A stretch of DNA of 6,419 bases, from positions 1 through 6,419 of the forward strand of contig JANRLZ010000149.1 in NCBI GenBank assembly GCA_033762055.1. Direction: 5' to 3'. Under the pieces are notes generated by a model. That model saw only the letters and a program-made list of their open reading frames with translations, made no database searches and was not told the DNA's origin. Shown piece by piece: positions 1 to 6,419 of this stretch; within the stretch, counting starts at the first letter, position 1, and every line of letters begins with the position of its first letter. The DNA comes from M3007 sp033762055. Lineage in GTDB: Bacteria; Bacteroidota; Bacteroidia; Chitinophagales; Saprospiraceae. The position numbers were made by a program, and so were the translations under genes.

Positions 1-664
1 GCGTGTAATTGGTGGCGCCGTTCACGGCATTCCAGGAAATTACGGCATAATTGCTCCCAATTGTGTTGTTATTCAAATTGGAGGGCGGGTTGCAGGTGCC
101 GCCGCCGCCACCGCCGGAATTTGGCGTGCTGAAATTGGCCACCGACGACCAGTTGGAGCAATTGGCTTTTACCTGCCAGTTATATTGCGTAAGCGCCGTC
201 AGATTCGTCAGGGTCAGCGTGGTAGCCGGTGTGGTTCCGGCGGTCGTCCAGTTGCTTGCGTTGGCATTTTTGTATTGTACCGTGTAACTCGTGGCGCCCG
301 ACACGCTGCTCCAGAACAAGGTAGCCGAAGTTGAGCCGATACCTGCCGTGCCCAAACCGCCCGGTGTATTACAGGTATTTCCACCGCCACCACCGCTCAG
401 GGTGCTGAAAGATGCGGTCGTTGAAAAATTCGAACAATCGGTTTTTACCTGCCATTGATAGTTGCTGCTCGCTGTCAACCCTGCCAGGTTGTACGTAGCG
501 GCGGTGCTGGTGCCTGCGGTGGTCCAGCCGCCGGAAGTGGCCAGTTTGTATTGCACGGTGTAATTGGTAGCGCCCTGTACCGGCGCCCATTGAAGCGTGG
601 CCGACGTAACGGTAATGTTGTTGGTTGTCAGGCCGGTTGGAACCGTGCCGGATTGTGGCACACA
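1..664 (-). repeat. Tandem FN3-domain repeat, about 276-279 bp period, three copies (third cut by window edge)
   Basis: Three in-frame copies of an FN3 module lie in the 3' half of the metalloprotease gene. Each has the core pattern GATxYTVQYK, followed by a YxWQVK strand. The copies keep similarity at DNA level: the blocks at 2-19, 281-298 and 557-574 differ at only a few bases and are spaced 279 and 276 bp apart. Each module opens with a Cys (residues 432, 529, 622). The two complete modules have a second Cys at 508 and 600, in the contexts DCSNF and NCSNW, which suggests one disulfide per module. The five-glycine linkers are at residues 522-526 and just before Cys622. Confidence 0.85.
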
Positions 665-1957
665 GGCGGCATTCAACACCTTGTCGCGAACGCGGGCGCC
701 GGGAATCGGGCCAAAGCCTTTGCTGAAGTTGATGCCGTGGCTGGTCAGGTGGCAGTAACTCATGATCGTGCCGCCGTTCACCGGCGTAGGACCGGGCGCG
801 CAGGAGCCTTCCGGACTCACACAGTTGTCGAGCGCGCCACCGGGCCAGTTGCAGGACTGGGTGTGCCAGGAGCCGAGGTTGTGGCCCAGTTCGTGCGTCA
901 CGACCTCTACCGACCAGGAGTAGGTAGGTACATTCTGGTAACTTGTGCTGATCGCGCTTACTCCATACGCATATTGTTTGAAACAAATGACATCCACGTA
1001 GGCAATCCCCCCGCCGAGGCTGCGTGTACTGAGCAGGTGCGCGAGGTTGCCGTTGAAGGAGGTGCCGCGCGTTTGCCGGAAAGCATTGAGTACACTGCTG
1101 GTGCTGCTATAGCCACGATACGGGTCGGGGGTCGTCCAGACATAAATCTGGGAAATGACCACTCCGATATTTTCGTTGGCGTACAAGGTGGCTACCTGGT
1201 TAAAAAGTCCGGTGACATAGTTGTTCACATTCGTGGTGCTGGAGCCTTTGTCCGTGTAAAGTTTGTTGTCGCATTCAAAGTAAATTTGAACGGTTTTGCA
1301 CCCAACACCGCGATCGTCGGCAGGGTGTTCTCCTGTATCGCCCACCAGCGATTCCTCGTCGGCATGGCATTGGTTGGGAGAAGGGATTTTCAGGTTTTCC
1401 GTTTTGTAAAAAAGATAGTTGCCGGTGCCGTCTTCCATTTGTCCCAACTCGTAGGTGCCGGATGCATCTGCTACCATAGCCGTAAGGCCGTTGTTGCTGA
1501 TACTCAGGCAAGCCACTGTTGCCGGGTTGCCTGCTGCGATGCCGCGATAATGCAGATTTCGCTCAAAAGGCAGGTTGTCTTTCGTATCGGAACTCAGTTT
1601 GAAATCGGGCGACAGGATTTCCACCTGTGCCAGTTCGAGTTCAATCGTCGTTTCGTCTCCGTTCGGGATAGAGAAACGAAGGGCGGTGGGGGCTGTCTGG
1701 TACAGATGGGCGAGTTTTGAAGCATCGAGCTGCAAAACCCCGGCATTTCCCACCACCGATTCTACATCGGTTCGGGCAGACAGTGGTTGAAAAAGTTCGA
1801 CCGATTGAAATTCGGTAAAAGGCCGGCAGGCATCGAGCCAATTGGCCACCGGTGATGTCTGTTGTGCCAGAGCGCCGGCTGAAAAAAACAGCAACAAAAA
1901 CAGGTGAAAGAGAACGGTAAATGGGCGGGGCGGGGTGATTAAACGATTAGTGTGCAT
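1..1957 (-). CDS. Secreted zinc metalloprotease (reprolysin-like metzincin) with tandem FN3 domains, 3' end outside window
   Basis: This is an exported endopeptidase, seen here as 652 codons from ATG 1957 with no stop before the window edge. Residues 1-31 form a signal peptide with a hydrophobic core (LFHLFLLLFF) and a likely cut at ALA|QQ. Residues about 32-220 resemble an M12B-type propeptide, including HYRGIAAGNPATVACLSI at about 136-153. The catalytic domain spans about 221-432. Its zinc site HELGHNLGSWH at 355-365 fits HEXXHXXGXXH, with His355, His359 and His365 as ligands and Glu356 as catalytic base. The Met-turn IMSYCH at 398-403 follows 34 residues later, as expected for metzincins. 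FN3 domains start near residues 432, 529 and 622, with Gly5 linkers after the first and second. FN3 modules in such proteins usually bind carbohydrate or act as spacers. Many Bacteroidota homologues end in a T9SS sorting domain, which would lie outside this window. The protein substrate cannot be predicted. The family call is secure; the exact subfamily is not. Confidence 0.93.
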   Translation of the reverse strand, partial: MHTNRLITPPRPFTVLFHLFLLLFFSAGALAQQTSPVANWLDACRPFTEFQSVELFQPLSARTDVESVVGNAGVLQLDASKLAHLYQTAPTALRFSIPNGDETTIELELAQVEILSPDFKLSSDTKDNLPFERNLHYRGIAAGNPATVACLSISNNGLTAMVADASGTYELGQMEDGTGNYLFYKTENLKIPSPNQCHADEESLVGDTGEHPADDRGVGCKTVQIYFECDNKLYTDKGSSTTNVNNYVTGLFNQVATLYANENIGVVISQIYVWTTPDPYRGYSSTSSVLNAFRQTRGTSFNGNLAHLLSTRSLGGGIAYVDVICFKQYAYGVSAISTSYQNVPTYSWSVEVVTHELGHNLGSWHTQSCNWPGGALDNCVSPEGSCAPGPTPVNGGTIMSYCHLTSHGINFSKGFGPIPGARVRDKVLNAACVPQSGTVPTGLTTNNITVTSATLQWAPVQGATNYTVQYKLATSGGWTTAGTSTAATYNLAGLTASSNYQWQVKTDCSNFSTTASFSTLSGGGGGNTCNTPGGLGTAGIGSTSATLFWSSVSGATSYTVQYKNANASNWTTAGTTPATTLTLTNLTALTQYNWQVKANCSNWSSVANFSTPNSGGGGGGTCNPPSNLNNNTIGSNYAVISWNAVNGATNYT

Positions 1958-2097
1958 AAGTGAAAAGAAAGGATTGAAAATGATGATGAAATCGGATGGA
2001 GGGATTTTGGGAGTTGGATTAAACCCGGCTTTTTGTGATAGGCAGGATCGCTGTTTTCAGCATTACCTGCGTTTCTTTGCAGGACTTGTCGAATCGT
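1958..2097. promoter_or_regulatory. Divergent intergenic region between the metalloprotease and PabC-like genes
   Basis: These 140 bases separate two start codons that face away from each other, so promoters for both genes should lie here. I found no full match to the Bacteroidota -7 element TAnnTTTG on either strand. The closest on the plus strand is TTTCTTTG at 2072-2079, one mismatch, with no -33 TTG at a proper distance. The stretch also holds the competing hairpins listed separately. A GTG at 2035 is in frame with the PabC-like gene but is not the favoured start. Confidence 0.5.
2042..2083 (+). promoter_or_regulatory. Two mutually exclusive hairpins in the presumed leader of the PabC-like gene
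   Basis: GCAGG at 2042-2046 can pair with CCTGC at 2066-2070. Nested inside is GCTG (2050-2053), TTTT loop, CAGC (2058-2061). The same CCTGC can instead pair with a second GCAGG at 2079-2083 across an 8-base loop. The second structure would bury AGGA at 2081-2084, the only Shine-Dalgarno-like string before ATG 2098. This geometry resembles a translational attenuator. The stems are short (5 bp, or 5+4 bp), the AGGA is 13 bases from the start codon, and Bacteroidota make little use of such sites, so chance is a real possibility. Confidence 0.3.
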
Positions 2098-2949
2098 ATG
2101 TCAAAGAACATGATCAACCTGAACGGTCAACTTCTCCCCAGCCTTCCCGATGCGTTTGCCCTGCTGCAAAGGGCCGCTTTTTTCGGCGACGGGCTTTTTG
2201 AAACGTTGCGGTCATTCGAGGGGCAGGTCCCTTTCTGGCCGCTACACTGGGAGCGTTTGTCGCAAGGTTTACAGGTTTTGGGGTTTGAAAGGCCGCCACA
2301 CTGGACGGCTGAATATTTTGAAAAAACAATACTGCAAACCGTTCCGCACAATGCACGTATTCGCCTGACGGTGTGGCGATCGCCGGGAGGCTTGTACCTG
2401 CCGGAAGACAATACGCCGCAATTCCTCGTCACAGCCATGCCGCTGAAATCGGATGTTTTCGAATGGTTGGAGCCCGGACTTGAAGTGTGTCTCTGTGAGA
2501 CGGTTCGACTACCGATAGATTCCCTGTCGGGGATTAAAACCTTAAACGGAGCGCGTTATGTGGCGGCAGCCAGAGAAGCCCGTGCGAAGGGTGTGGATGA
2601 TGTCATAGTGTTGAATGCGCACGGGCGTGTTTGCGAGGCGACGGGAAGCAATGTCATTTGGCTGGAGGGCGACATAGTGTTTGTCCCGCCGTCGTTCGAT
2701 GGGCAAATAAATGGCACTTTGCAAAAATTGTTGTGCGGCCTTTTGCAGGAGGAGGGTTGGATAGTGCGCGAAAAGCCTGCCTATCCAGAAGATTTGCACG
2801 CTGCCGACGAGGTATTTCTGACCAATGCCGTCCGGGGGATTCGCCCGGTATGGAAGTTTGAGGGAACGGTGTATCGCAGCGCGCACACCCGGCACTTTAA
2901 CAATTTAATGGTCAAACACTTACGCAAAAAACTGGCCCTGAAAACCTGA
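2098..2949 (+). CDS. Class IV aminotransferase-fold PLP enzyme, probably 4-amino-4-deoxychorismate lyase (PabC-like)
   Basis: This is a cytoplasmic PLP enzyme of 283 residues from ATG 2098, a normal length for fold-type IV enzymes. The N-terminal part holds FFGDGLFET at about 28-36 and a following HWERL at about 50-54, the usual class IV pattern. The PLP Schiff-base lysine is Lys147 in GIKTLNGARY. Glu180 in EATGSN follows 33 residues later, matching the Lys-Glu spacing of D-amino-acid aminotransferase and PabC. The C-terminal FLTNAVRGIRPV at about 240-251 is typical of PabC-like proteins. The KTLN context argues against a branched-chain aminotransferase. PabC releases pyruvate from aminodeoxychorismate to give p-aminobenzoate for folate; D-amino-acid aminotransferase is the main alternative. 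Other possible starts are ATG 2110, which begins directly at MINLNGQ, and GTG 2035 (304 residues). I chose 2098 because an AGGA lies upstream and the extra N-terminus from 2035 has no family counterpart. No pabA or pabB lies alongside. Confidence 0.88.
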   Translation: MSKNMINLNGQLLPSLPDAFALLQRAAFFGDGLFETLRSFEGQVPFWPLHWERLSQGLQVLGFERPPHWTAEYFEKTILQTVPHNARIRLTVWRSPGGLYLPEDNTPQFLVTAMPLKSDVFEWLEPGLEVCLCETVRLPIDSLSGIKTLNGARYVAAAREARAKGVDDVIVLNAHGRVCEATGSNVIWLEGDIVFVPPSFDGQINGTLQKLLCGLLQEEGWIVREKPAYPEDLHAADEVFLTNAVRGIRPVWKFEGTVYRSAHTRHFNNLMVKHLRKKLALKT

Positions 2950-2991
2950 TATTTCAGGTCGAAAAAACCGCTGGTTTGAGCCGTGTTTTTT
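2944..2991 (+). terminator. Possible intrinsic terminator after the PabC-like gene
   Basis: Two small hairpins overlap or follow the stop codon. ACCTGA (2944-2949, including the TGA stop) pairs exactly with TCAGGT (2954-2959) around a TATT loop. Further on, AAACC (2965-2969) pairs with GGTTT (2973-2977), or alternatively AAAAAAC (2962-2968) with GTTTTTT (2985-2991). Six T residues at 2986-2991 end the structure. The T tract and its position suit a terminator, but the stems are short and AT-rich. Confidence 0.35.
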
Positions 2992-3186
2992 ATCAGAAAA
3001 AAATTTTTCGAAAGTCGAAACTTTAACATTTGCCGCGCGCGATTTTTCTGTTTCCTGCCTGTTCGCGCCTGACGGATGTCGGGCATCATTCGCATAGCCC
3101 GTAATTTTTTTCTCCTCCTTCATCCACATTTTTTGACCGGCCGACAAGAATAGGGTATCACAACTTCTGACCCTGTTCTCTACGCC
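2950..3186. promoter_or_regulatory. Intergenic region upstream of the three-gene exported-protein cluster
   Basis: These 237 bases are AT-rich and hold no credible ORF. The cluster promoter should be here. The nearest to TAnnTTTG is AACATTTG at 3025-3032 (one mismatch; a TA sits one base further out), without a clear -33 partner. Two small dyads are visible: TTTCGA/TCGAAA at 3006-3020 with a 3-base spacer, and GCCTGAC/GTCGGGC at 3067-3084 with a 4-base loop and one G-U pair. A longer dyad at 3147-3179 is listed separately. Confidence 0.4.
3147..3179. promoter_or_regulatory. 10-bp inverted repeat ending 7 bases before the start of the 3187 gene
   Basis: AGAATAGGGT at 3147-3156 is complementary to ACCCTGTTCT at 3170-3179 at nine of ten positions, and the tenth is a G-U pair in RNA. 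The spacer is 13 bases. As RNA it would form a hairpin just before ATG 3187 that could limit ribosome access. As DNA it could be an operator half-site pair. The sequence does not distinguish these, and no regulator gene lies in the window. Confidence 0.4.
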
Positions 3187-3795
3187 ATGCGCCATTCCTG
3201 TTTCCTTCTTTTTTTGAGTACGGTCATACTGTTTGTACAACCTGTCGCCGGACAAAAAGAATCTGAACTCCCTTTCACACCTGCCAGTTTCGCAGTCTGG
3301 TCGCAAAGGATGGATATGTCGGCCTACATCGGCAAGCCATATCGTCTGAAGGTGGCTATTCGCACCTTGCCTGCCGATGCGGATGGTTTGGCTACGGCTT
3401 TTATCCGAAATGAAAAGCCGGAAGGCGGGTTACGCGCCTGGGTCTGGATGGACAATATGATGGACCGGCCGGTGCGCGACAGCGTCTGGAAAACGTATGA
3501 GCTCAATTCCATCGTAGAAAAAAAAGCCCCCTGGATTGCTTTCGGCGTTCTGTCTATGTCGAGCGGCATCTATTTTTTTGATGATATGCACCTGGAAGTG
3601 GCGGAGAAACCCGGGGTATGGACCGAATTACCGATCCCCAATGGCGATTTTGAGGCTGTGCATCTACTTCCCTGGCAACAAACCGCGCAGGGCGTCCCGA
3701 TACGGGTTTTAGGTGCAACAGCCACGCTTTCAACCGAGCGTCCTTTTGCAGGCAAACAATGTTTGCGAGTTGAAAACCAGTTTTTTGGCAAGTAA
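3187..3795 (+). CDS. Exported beta-sandwich (galactose-binding-like) protein, apparently cut short in its second domain
   Basis: This 202-residue exported protein has no assigned function. Residues 1-22 form a signal peptide (core FLLFLSTVILFV, cut near VAG|Q). Residues about 35-138 look like a galactose-binding-like jelly roll: a YIGKPYRLKVAIRT strand, WVWMDNM near 86-92, the WKTYEL strand, then IAFGVLSMSSGIYFFDDMHLEV, whose FDD near the last strand is typical of such domains. A second unit begins at about 144 with ELPIPNGDFE and reaches TLSTERPFAGKQCLRVE, normally only the first half of a jelly roll, before TAA at 3793-3795. In Bacteroidota these modules often precede a catalytic domain such as a hydrolase or peptidase; none follows here. 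It may be a remnant of a larger enzyme or a stand-alone binding protein. No catalytic motif is visible. It probably leads an operon with the two Asp-box genes downstream (35-base gap). The CDS and signal peptide are well supported; the fold is inferred from pattern. Confidence 0.82.
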   Translation: MRHSCFLLFLSTVILFVQPVAGQKESELPFTPASFAVWSQRMDMSAYIGKPYRLKVAIRTLPADADGLATAFIRNEKPEGGLRAWVWMDNMMDRPVRDSVWKTYELNSIVEKKAPWIAFGVLSMSSGIYFFDDMHLEVAEKPGVWTELPIPNGDFEAVHLLPWQQTAQGVPIRVLGATATLSTERPFAGKQCLRVENQFFGK

Positions 3796-3830
3796 CACCC
3801 AACACTCTTACCCTTCAATTTTTCTTAAAC

Positions 3831-5249
3831 ATGAGAATCAATAACATGACGCCTTCCCGTTTTTTTCTTTTTTTCCTGCTTGCACTCTGCATCACCCCGC
3901 GTGTTTCTGCCCAGTGGCAAGCTTATTCCCCGGCATTCACCGACATGGTGGGCGCGTTTGATCTAAGAGTTGCCGAGCAAAACGATCAGGTTGCCTGGTG
4001 TGTGGCGATGAAATACCAGGTAAGTCCGACCGCTTATACCTGGGTACCTTCGGAGCGCCTGTTTTTTTCCCGTACATCGGATGGCGGCGAAACCTGGCAA
4101 GGTGGTACGATACCTATGGGTGTGGAGCCGTATTCCAGCAATATCTGCCCGATCAATCGCGATACAGCCTGGGCTACCGGGCTGGATATTGACTTTTTAA
4201 ACTACGCCCTGCGTACTACCGACGGCGGCCAGACCTGGGAACGGAAAATGCTGACCGAATACGTGGACGGCGCTTCCTATATCAACTTTCTGCATTTCTG
4301 GGATGACCTGCATGGCGTGGCCATGGGCGACCCGGTTCCTTCCGACTCCGACCCCGTGCCTTTTTTTGAAATTTACACTACCGACGACGGCGGCGAAACC
4401 TGGGAGCGGGTACCGAGCGCCGACATTCCGCTGCCGGTCAATAATGAATTCGGATCTTCCGGTTTTTATGAAGTACGCGGCGATTATGTATGGTTCGGGA
4501 CGATTGACGCGGTGACCTTTAATGGCAAACGGATGTTTCGTTCCAAAGACCGCGGCAAACACTGGGAAGTGCTGGAAGGGGCAACGAACGGGTTCAACCT
4601 CTTCTCTTTTGCCGATACGCTGCACGGACTGGGCGCAAAACGCCTCAACAACCCGGATGTCAGTCTGATCTACACGGAAGACGGCGGCGACACCTGGGTC
4701 ACCCTGCCAATTTATGAAAGCCCCTACCCTGCCAACAGTTATGTGCTGGTTCCACAGTCCAATTATATCCTTACAACCAGAAGGGTCAACAACCTGACGG
4801 GGCCTTTCCAAACCATGCTGAGCAAGGATTTGGGGGAAACCTGGATCGAATTGGGAGAAACAGAGAACGCCGGAAAAGTCGTATTTCGCAGCCCGACCCT
4901 CGGTTATGCCGGTGAAATACAGCCGGTAGATCATGCCACCCGGATGTATAAATACGACGGGGATCCATTGCTGGGCTTGTTGTCGGGCCGGGCACTTGAA
5001 CTGGACGTCAACATTACGCCCAACCCGGTAGTCGAGCAATTCCGGATGCATTTTGAGGCTGAAACCCCGTCGGCTTACCGGCTTTTCCTCCATGATGCAA
5101 ACGGCCGTCTTCTGGCCCGGCAAGACCTTGCACCCTGCTCCTCGTGTCAGGCTGCTTTCGATGTCCGCGCTTTTCCAGCCGGCGCTTACACGCTTACCAT
5201 CAGCAACGAAAAGGGGCATATCACCCGGCCATTGGTCAAGATCCGCTGA
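3831..5249 (+). CDS. T9SS-exported Asp-box (BNR/sortilin-like) beta-propeller protein
   Basis: This is a predicted surface or secreted protein of 472 residues. Residues 1-27 form a signal peptide with core FFLFFLLALC and a likely cut at VSA|QW. ATG 3846 (Met6) is an alternative start that keeps the signal peptide. Six Asp boxes (S/T-x-D-x-G-x-x-W) are at about 82-89, 129-136, 184-191, 238-245, 282-289 and 331-338, at intervals of roughly 45-55 residues, which fits a beta-propeller as in sialidases and VPS10 proteins. No sialidase catalytic residues are evident, and Asp boxes alone do not imply enzyme activity. Residues about 392-472 are a type A T9SS sorting domain: ITPNPVVEQF, a YRLFLHDANGRLLAR strand pair, and FPAGAYTLTI near the end. 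This domain carries an unusual CSSC at 436-439. The function is unknown; adhesion or binding is a guess. The gene lies 32 bases before its paralogue and was probably co-transcribed with it. Confidence 0.92.
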   Translation: MRINNMTPSRFFLFFLLALCITPRVSAQWQAYSPAFTDMVGAFDLRVAEQNDQVAWCVAMKYQVSPTAYTWVPSERLFFSRTSDGGETWQGGTIPMGVEPYSSNICPINRDTAWATGLDIDFLNYALRTTDGGQTWERKMLTEYVDGASYINFLHFWDDLHGVAMGDPVPSDSDPVPFFEIYTTDDGGETWERVPSADIPLPVNNEFGSSGFYEVRGDYVWFGTIDAVTFNGKRMFRSKDRGKHWEVLEGATNGFNLFSFADTLHGLGAKRLNNPDVSLIYTEDGGDTWVTLPIYESPYPANSYVLVPQSNYILTTRRVNNLTGPFQTMLSKDLGETWIELGETENAGKVVFRSPTLGYAGEIQPVDHATRMYKYDGDPLLGLLSGRALELDVNITPNPVVEQFRMHFEAETPSAYRLFLHDANGRLLARQDLAPCSSCQAAFDVRAFPAGAYTLTISNEKGHITRPLVKIR

Positions 5250-5281
5250 GCCATTCTTTCTTGTAAATTCAATATTTTACC

Positions 5282-6419
5282 ATGAAACACCTGCTTTTTG
5301 CATTTATCAGTTGGTTTGCACTCGATGGAATGCACGCCCAAAACTGGGTTCCGATGGCCCAGGGATTGCTACCAAGCAACCGAACCGTTTTTGCTATTTC
5401 TGCCGTTGGCGACCAGGTACTTTGGGCCACCGCCTCCCAGAATTTTAATGATGAGATTCCATTAACCCATCAGCCTTATATCCTTCGTACATCCGACGGA
5501 GGCTTGCATTGGGTTGCAAAACCGGTGGAAGAGGCCGCCGGCACCATCAGCTTTGATATTGTTGCATTGGATTCGTTGACGGCCGTGATGACCACCCAGG
5601 ATTATGGAAACGGAACCGGTCGCGCGCTTTACCGCACCACCGATGGCGGCGAGGTGTGGGAGCGGATTTTGTTCGACATCAGCGGAGGGGTGGATCTGAC
5701 CCGTTTTTCGGATGGCGCCCATTGGCTGGCGCACAACCGGCAATCCCTCTCGTTATCCTCCGATAACGGCAACATCTGGCAGCCGGATTTTCTGAACGGC
5801 TACACTGAATCTGAATACCAGGCATTGTATACGGGAACGAATATGTCGTGTAGCATGGGCGATACCCTGTGGAACGGGACATCTGAAGGTCGTGTGATTC
5901 GTTTTACCAATTTTGGCGACGATTACACCTTTATCAATACAGGACTCGGCGATCGGTACATCTTGTCTATAGCATTTACCGATCATTTGAACGGACTGCT
6001 GATTCATGAGTTTAACCTGAACGACGTCAAAATCGCCCGCAGCACAGATGGCGGCAATACCTGGATAGATTTGGGAACCTCACCCGGCGCCGGTACCTGG
6101 AACCTGACTGCCATTCCCGGTTCGCCAGGGGCTTATGCTGCCATCAACGGGATCTTTACACCTTCCAACTGGAAAATTGCTATTTCCCGTGATTATGGCG
6201 AAACCTGGACCACAGAAGGGGTCAACCGGCCTACCAACAGCATCCTGTTTACCTCTCCCACAACAGGTTGGGCCGGCGCCGGGTTAATAACTTTCCCCAA
6301 TTATCCGGCCATATTCAAGTATGTCGGAGAGCCGCTCGTTGGTGTGAATCACCCCGATGAACTGATCGTTGAAATGAATACTTCACCCAATCCGGTTGAA
6401 GAGGTGTTGCATGTCACAT
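5282..6419 (+). CDS. Second T9SS-exported Asp-box beta-propeller protein, 3' end outside window
   Basis: The frame is open from ATG 5282 to the window edge, giving 379 complete codons. A short signal peptide ends near residue 19 or 20 (MHA|QNW). Asp boxes are at about 70-77 (TSDGGLHW), 119-126 (TTDGGEVW), 159-166 (SSDNGNIW), 254-261 (STDGGNTW) and 302-309 (SRDYGETW). A decayed copy is near 208-215, where FTNFGDDY lacks the Trp. This gives the same six-unit plan as the upstream gene. From about 363 the sequence VEMNTSPNPVEEVLHV begins a T9SS sorting domain, so only about 70-75 residues should be missing. The joining segment (FKYVGEPLVGV) matches FKYDGDPLLGL-like sequence at the same place in the upstream protein (YKYDGDPLLGL, about 373-383), so the two are paralogues, probably from an old tandem duplication. 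No enzyme motif is seen. Confidence 0.9.
   Translation, partial: MKHLLFAFISWFALDGMHAQNWVPMAQGLLPSNRTVFAISAVGDQVLWATASQNFNDEIPLTHQPYILRTSDGGLHWVAKPVEEAAGTISFDIVALDSLTAVMTTQDYGNGTGRALYRTTDGGEVWERILFDISGGVDLTRFSDGAHWLAHNRQSLSLSSDNGNIWQPDFLNGYTESEYQALYTGTNMSCSMGDTLWNGTSEGRVIRFTNFGDDYTFINTGLGDRYILSIAFTDHLNGLLIHEFNLNDVKIARSTDGGNTWIDLGTSPGAGTWNLTAIPGSPGAYAAINGIFTPSNWKIAISRDYGETWTTEGVNRPTNSILFTSPTTGWAGAGLITFPNYPAIFKYVGEPLVGVNHPDELIVEMNTSPNPVEEVLHVT

Noticed and set aside
455..1720. A 421-codon open frame on the plus strand
   Set aside because: It lies exactly antisense to the metalloprotease gene, has a low-complexity composition typical of shadow frames, and shows no recognisable domain. The minus-strand frame has the zinc site, Met-turn, signal peptide and FN3 repeats.
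3103..3120. T-rich tract after the 3067-3084 hairpin as an intrinsic terminator
   Set aside because: About 18 bases separate the stem from the T tract, too far for a normal terminator, and no gene ends just upstream.
2920..3306. A 128-codon minus-strand frame spanning the 2950-3186 intergenic region
   Set aside because: It overlaps the ends of two well-supported genes, has no recognisable motif and is rich in Lys and Arg from AT-rich DNA. I treat it as chance.
4197..5219. A 340-codon open frame on the minus strand
   Set aside because: It is antisense to the first Asp-box gene. Its sequence shows no domain, while the plus frame carries six Asp boxes and a sorting domain.
3831..5249. Sialidase (neuraminidase) activity suggested by BNR/Asp-box repeats
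   Set aside because: The Arg triad region and the FRIP-like motif of sialidases are not visible, and the boxes are spaced as in generic sortilin-like propellers.
4078..6070. Recurring short DNA strings of the GAYGGCGGCGAAACCTGG kind, possibly a dispersed repeat element
   Set aside because: Every copy is in frame and encodes the DGGxTW core of an Asp box, so protein repeats explain them.

Overview
The window looks like part of a Bacteroidota chromosome, probably from the environmental Saprospiria/Chitinophagia type. The main evidence is that two genes end in C-terminal sorting domains of the type IX secretion system (T9SS), a system confined to this phylum. Other support comes from multidomain secreted proteins with FN3 and Asp-box repeats, AT-rich pyrimidine tracts instead of Shine-Dalgarno sites before start codons, and moderate GC with many long antisense shadow frames. 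The genus cannot be fixed from the sequence alone.

Layout. (1) Positions 1-1957, minus strand: a secreted zinc metalloprotease of the metzincin/reprolysin-like type. It has a signal peptide, a propeptide, a catalytic domain with HELGHNLGSWH and a Met-turn, then tandem FN3 domains. Its 3' end lies outside the window. (2) Positions 1958-2097: a divergent intergenic region with two hairpins that share one arm. (3) Positions 2098-2949, plus strand: a cytoplasmic PLP-dependent class IV aminotransferase-fold enzyme, most like 4-amino-4-deoxychorismate lyase (PabC), followed by a possible terminator. (4) Positions 2950-3186: an intergenic region with several dyads, one ending 7 bases before the next start codon. 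(5) Positions 3187-6419, plus strand: three closely spaced genes (gaps of 35 and 32 bases) that probably form one transcription unit. They encode a small exported beta-sandwich protein that seems to stop inside its second domain, and two paralogous exported Asp-box (BNR/sortilin-like) beta-propeller proteins with T9SS sorting domains. The second propeller gene runs off the right edge.

How it fits together. Four of the five genes encode exported proteins. At least two should be carried by the T9SS to the cell surface or medium, and the metalloprotease may be as well if its missing C-terminus has a sorting domain. The PabC-like enzyme is a housekeeping (folate pathway) gene with no evident link to its neighbours. 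I see no tRNA, rRNA, CRISPR array, insertion sequence or phage element, and nothing that clearly amounts to a new defence or mobile system. The most unusual items are the competing hairpins before the PabC-like gene, the dyad before the three-gene cluster, the apparently shortened beta-sandwich protein and the tandem propeller pair.
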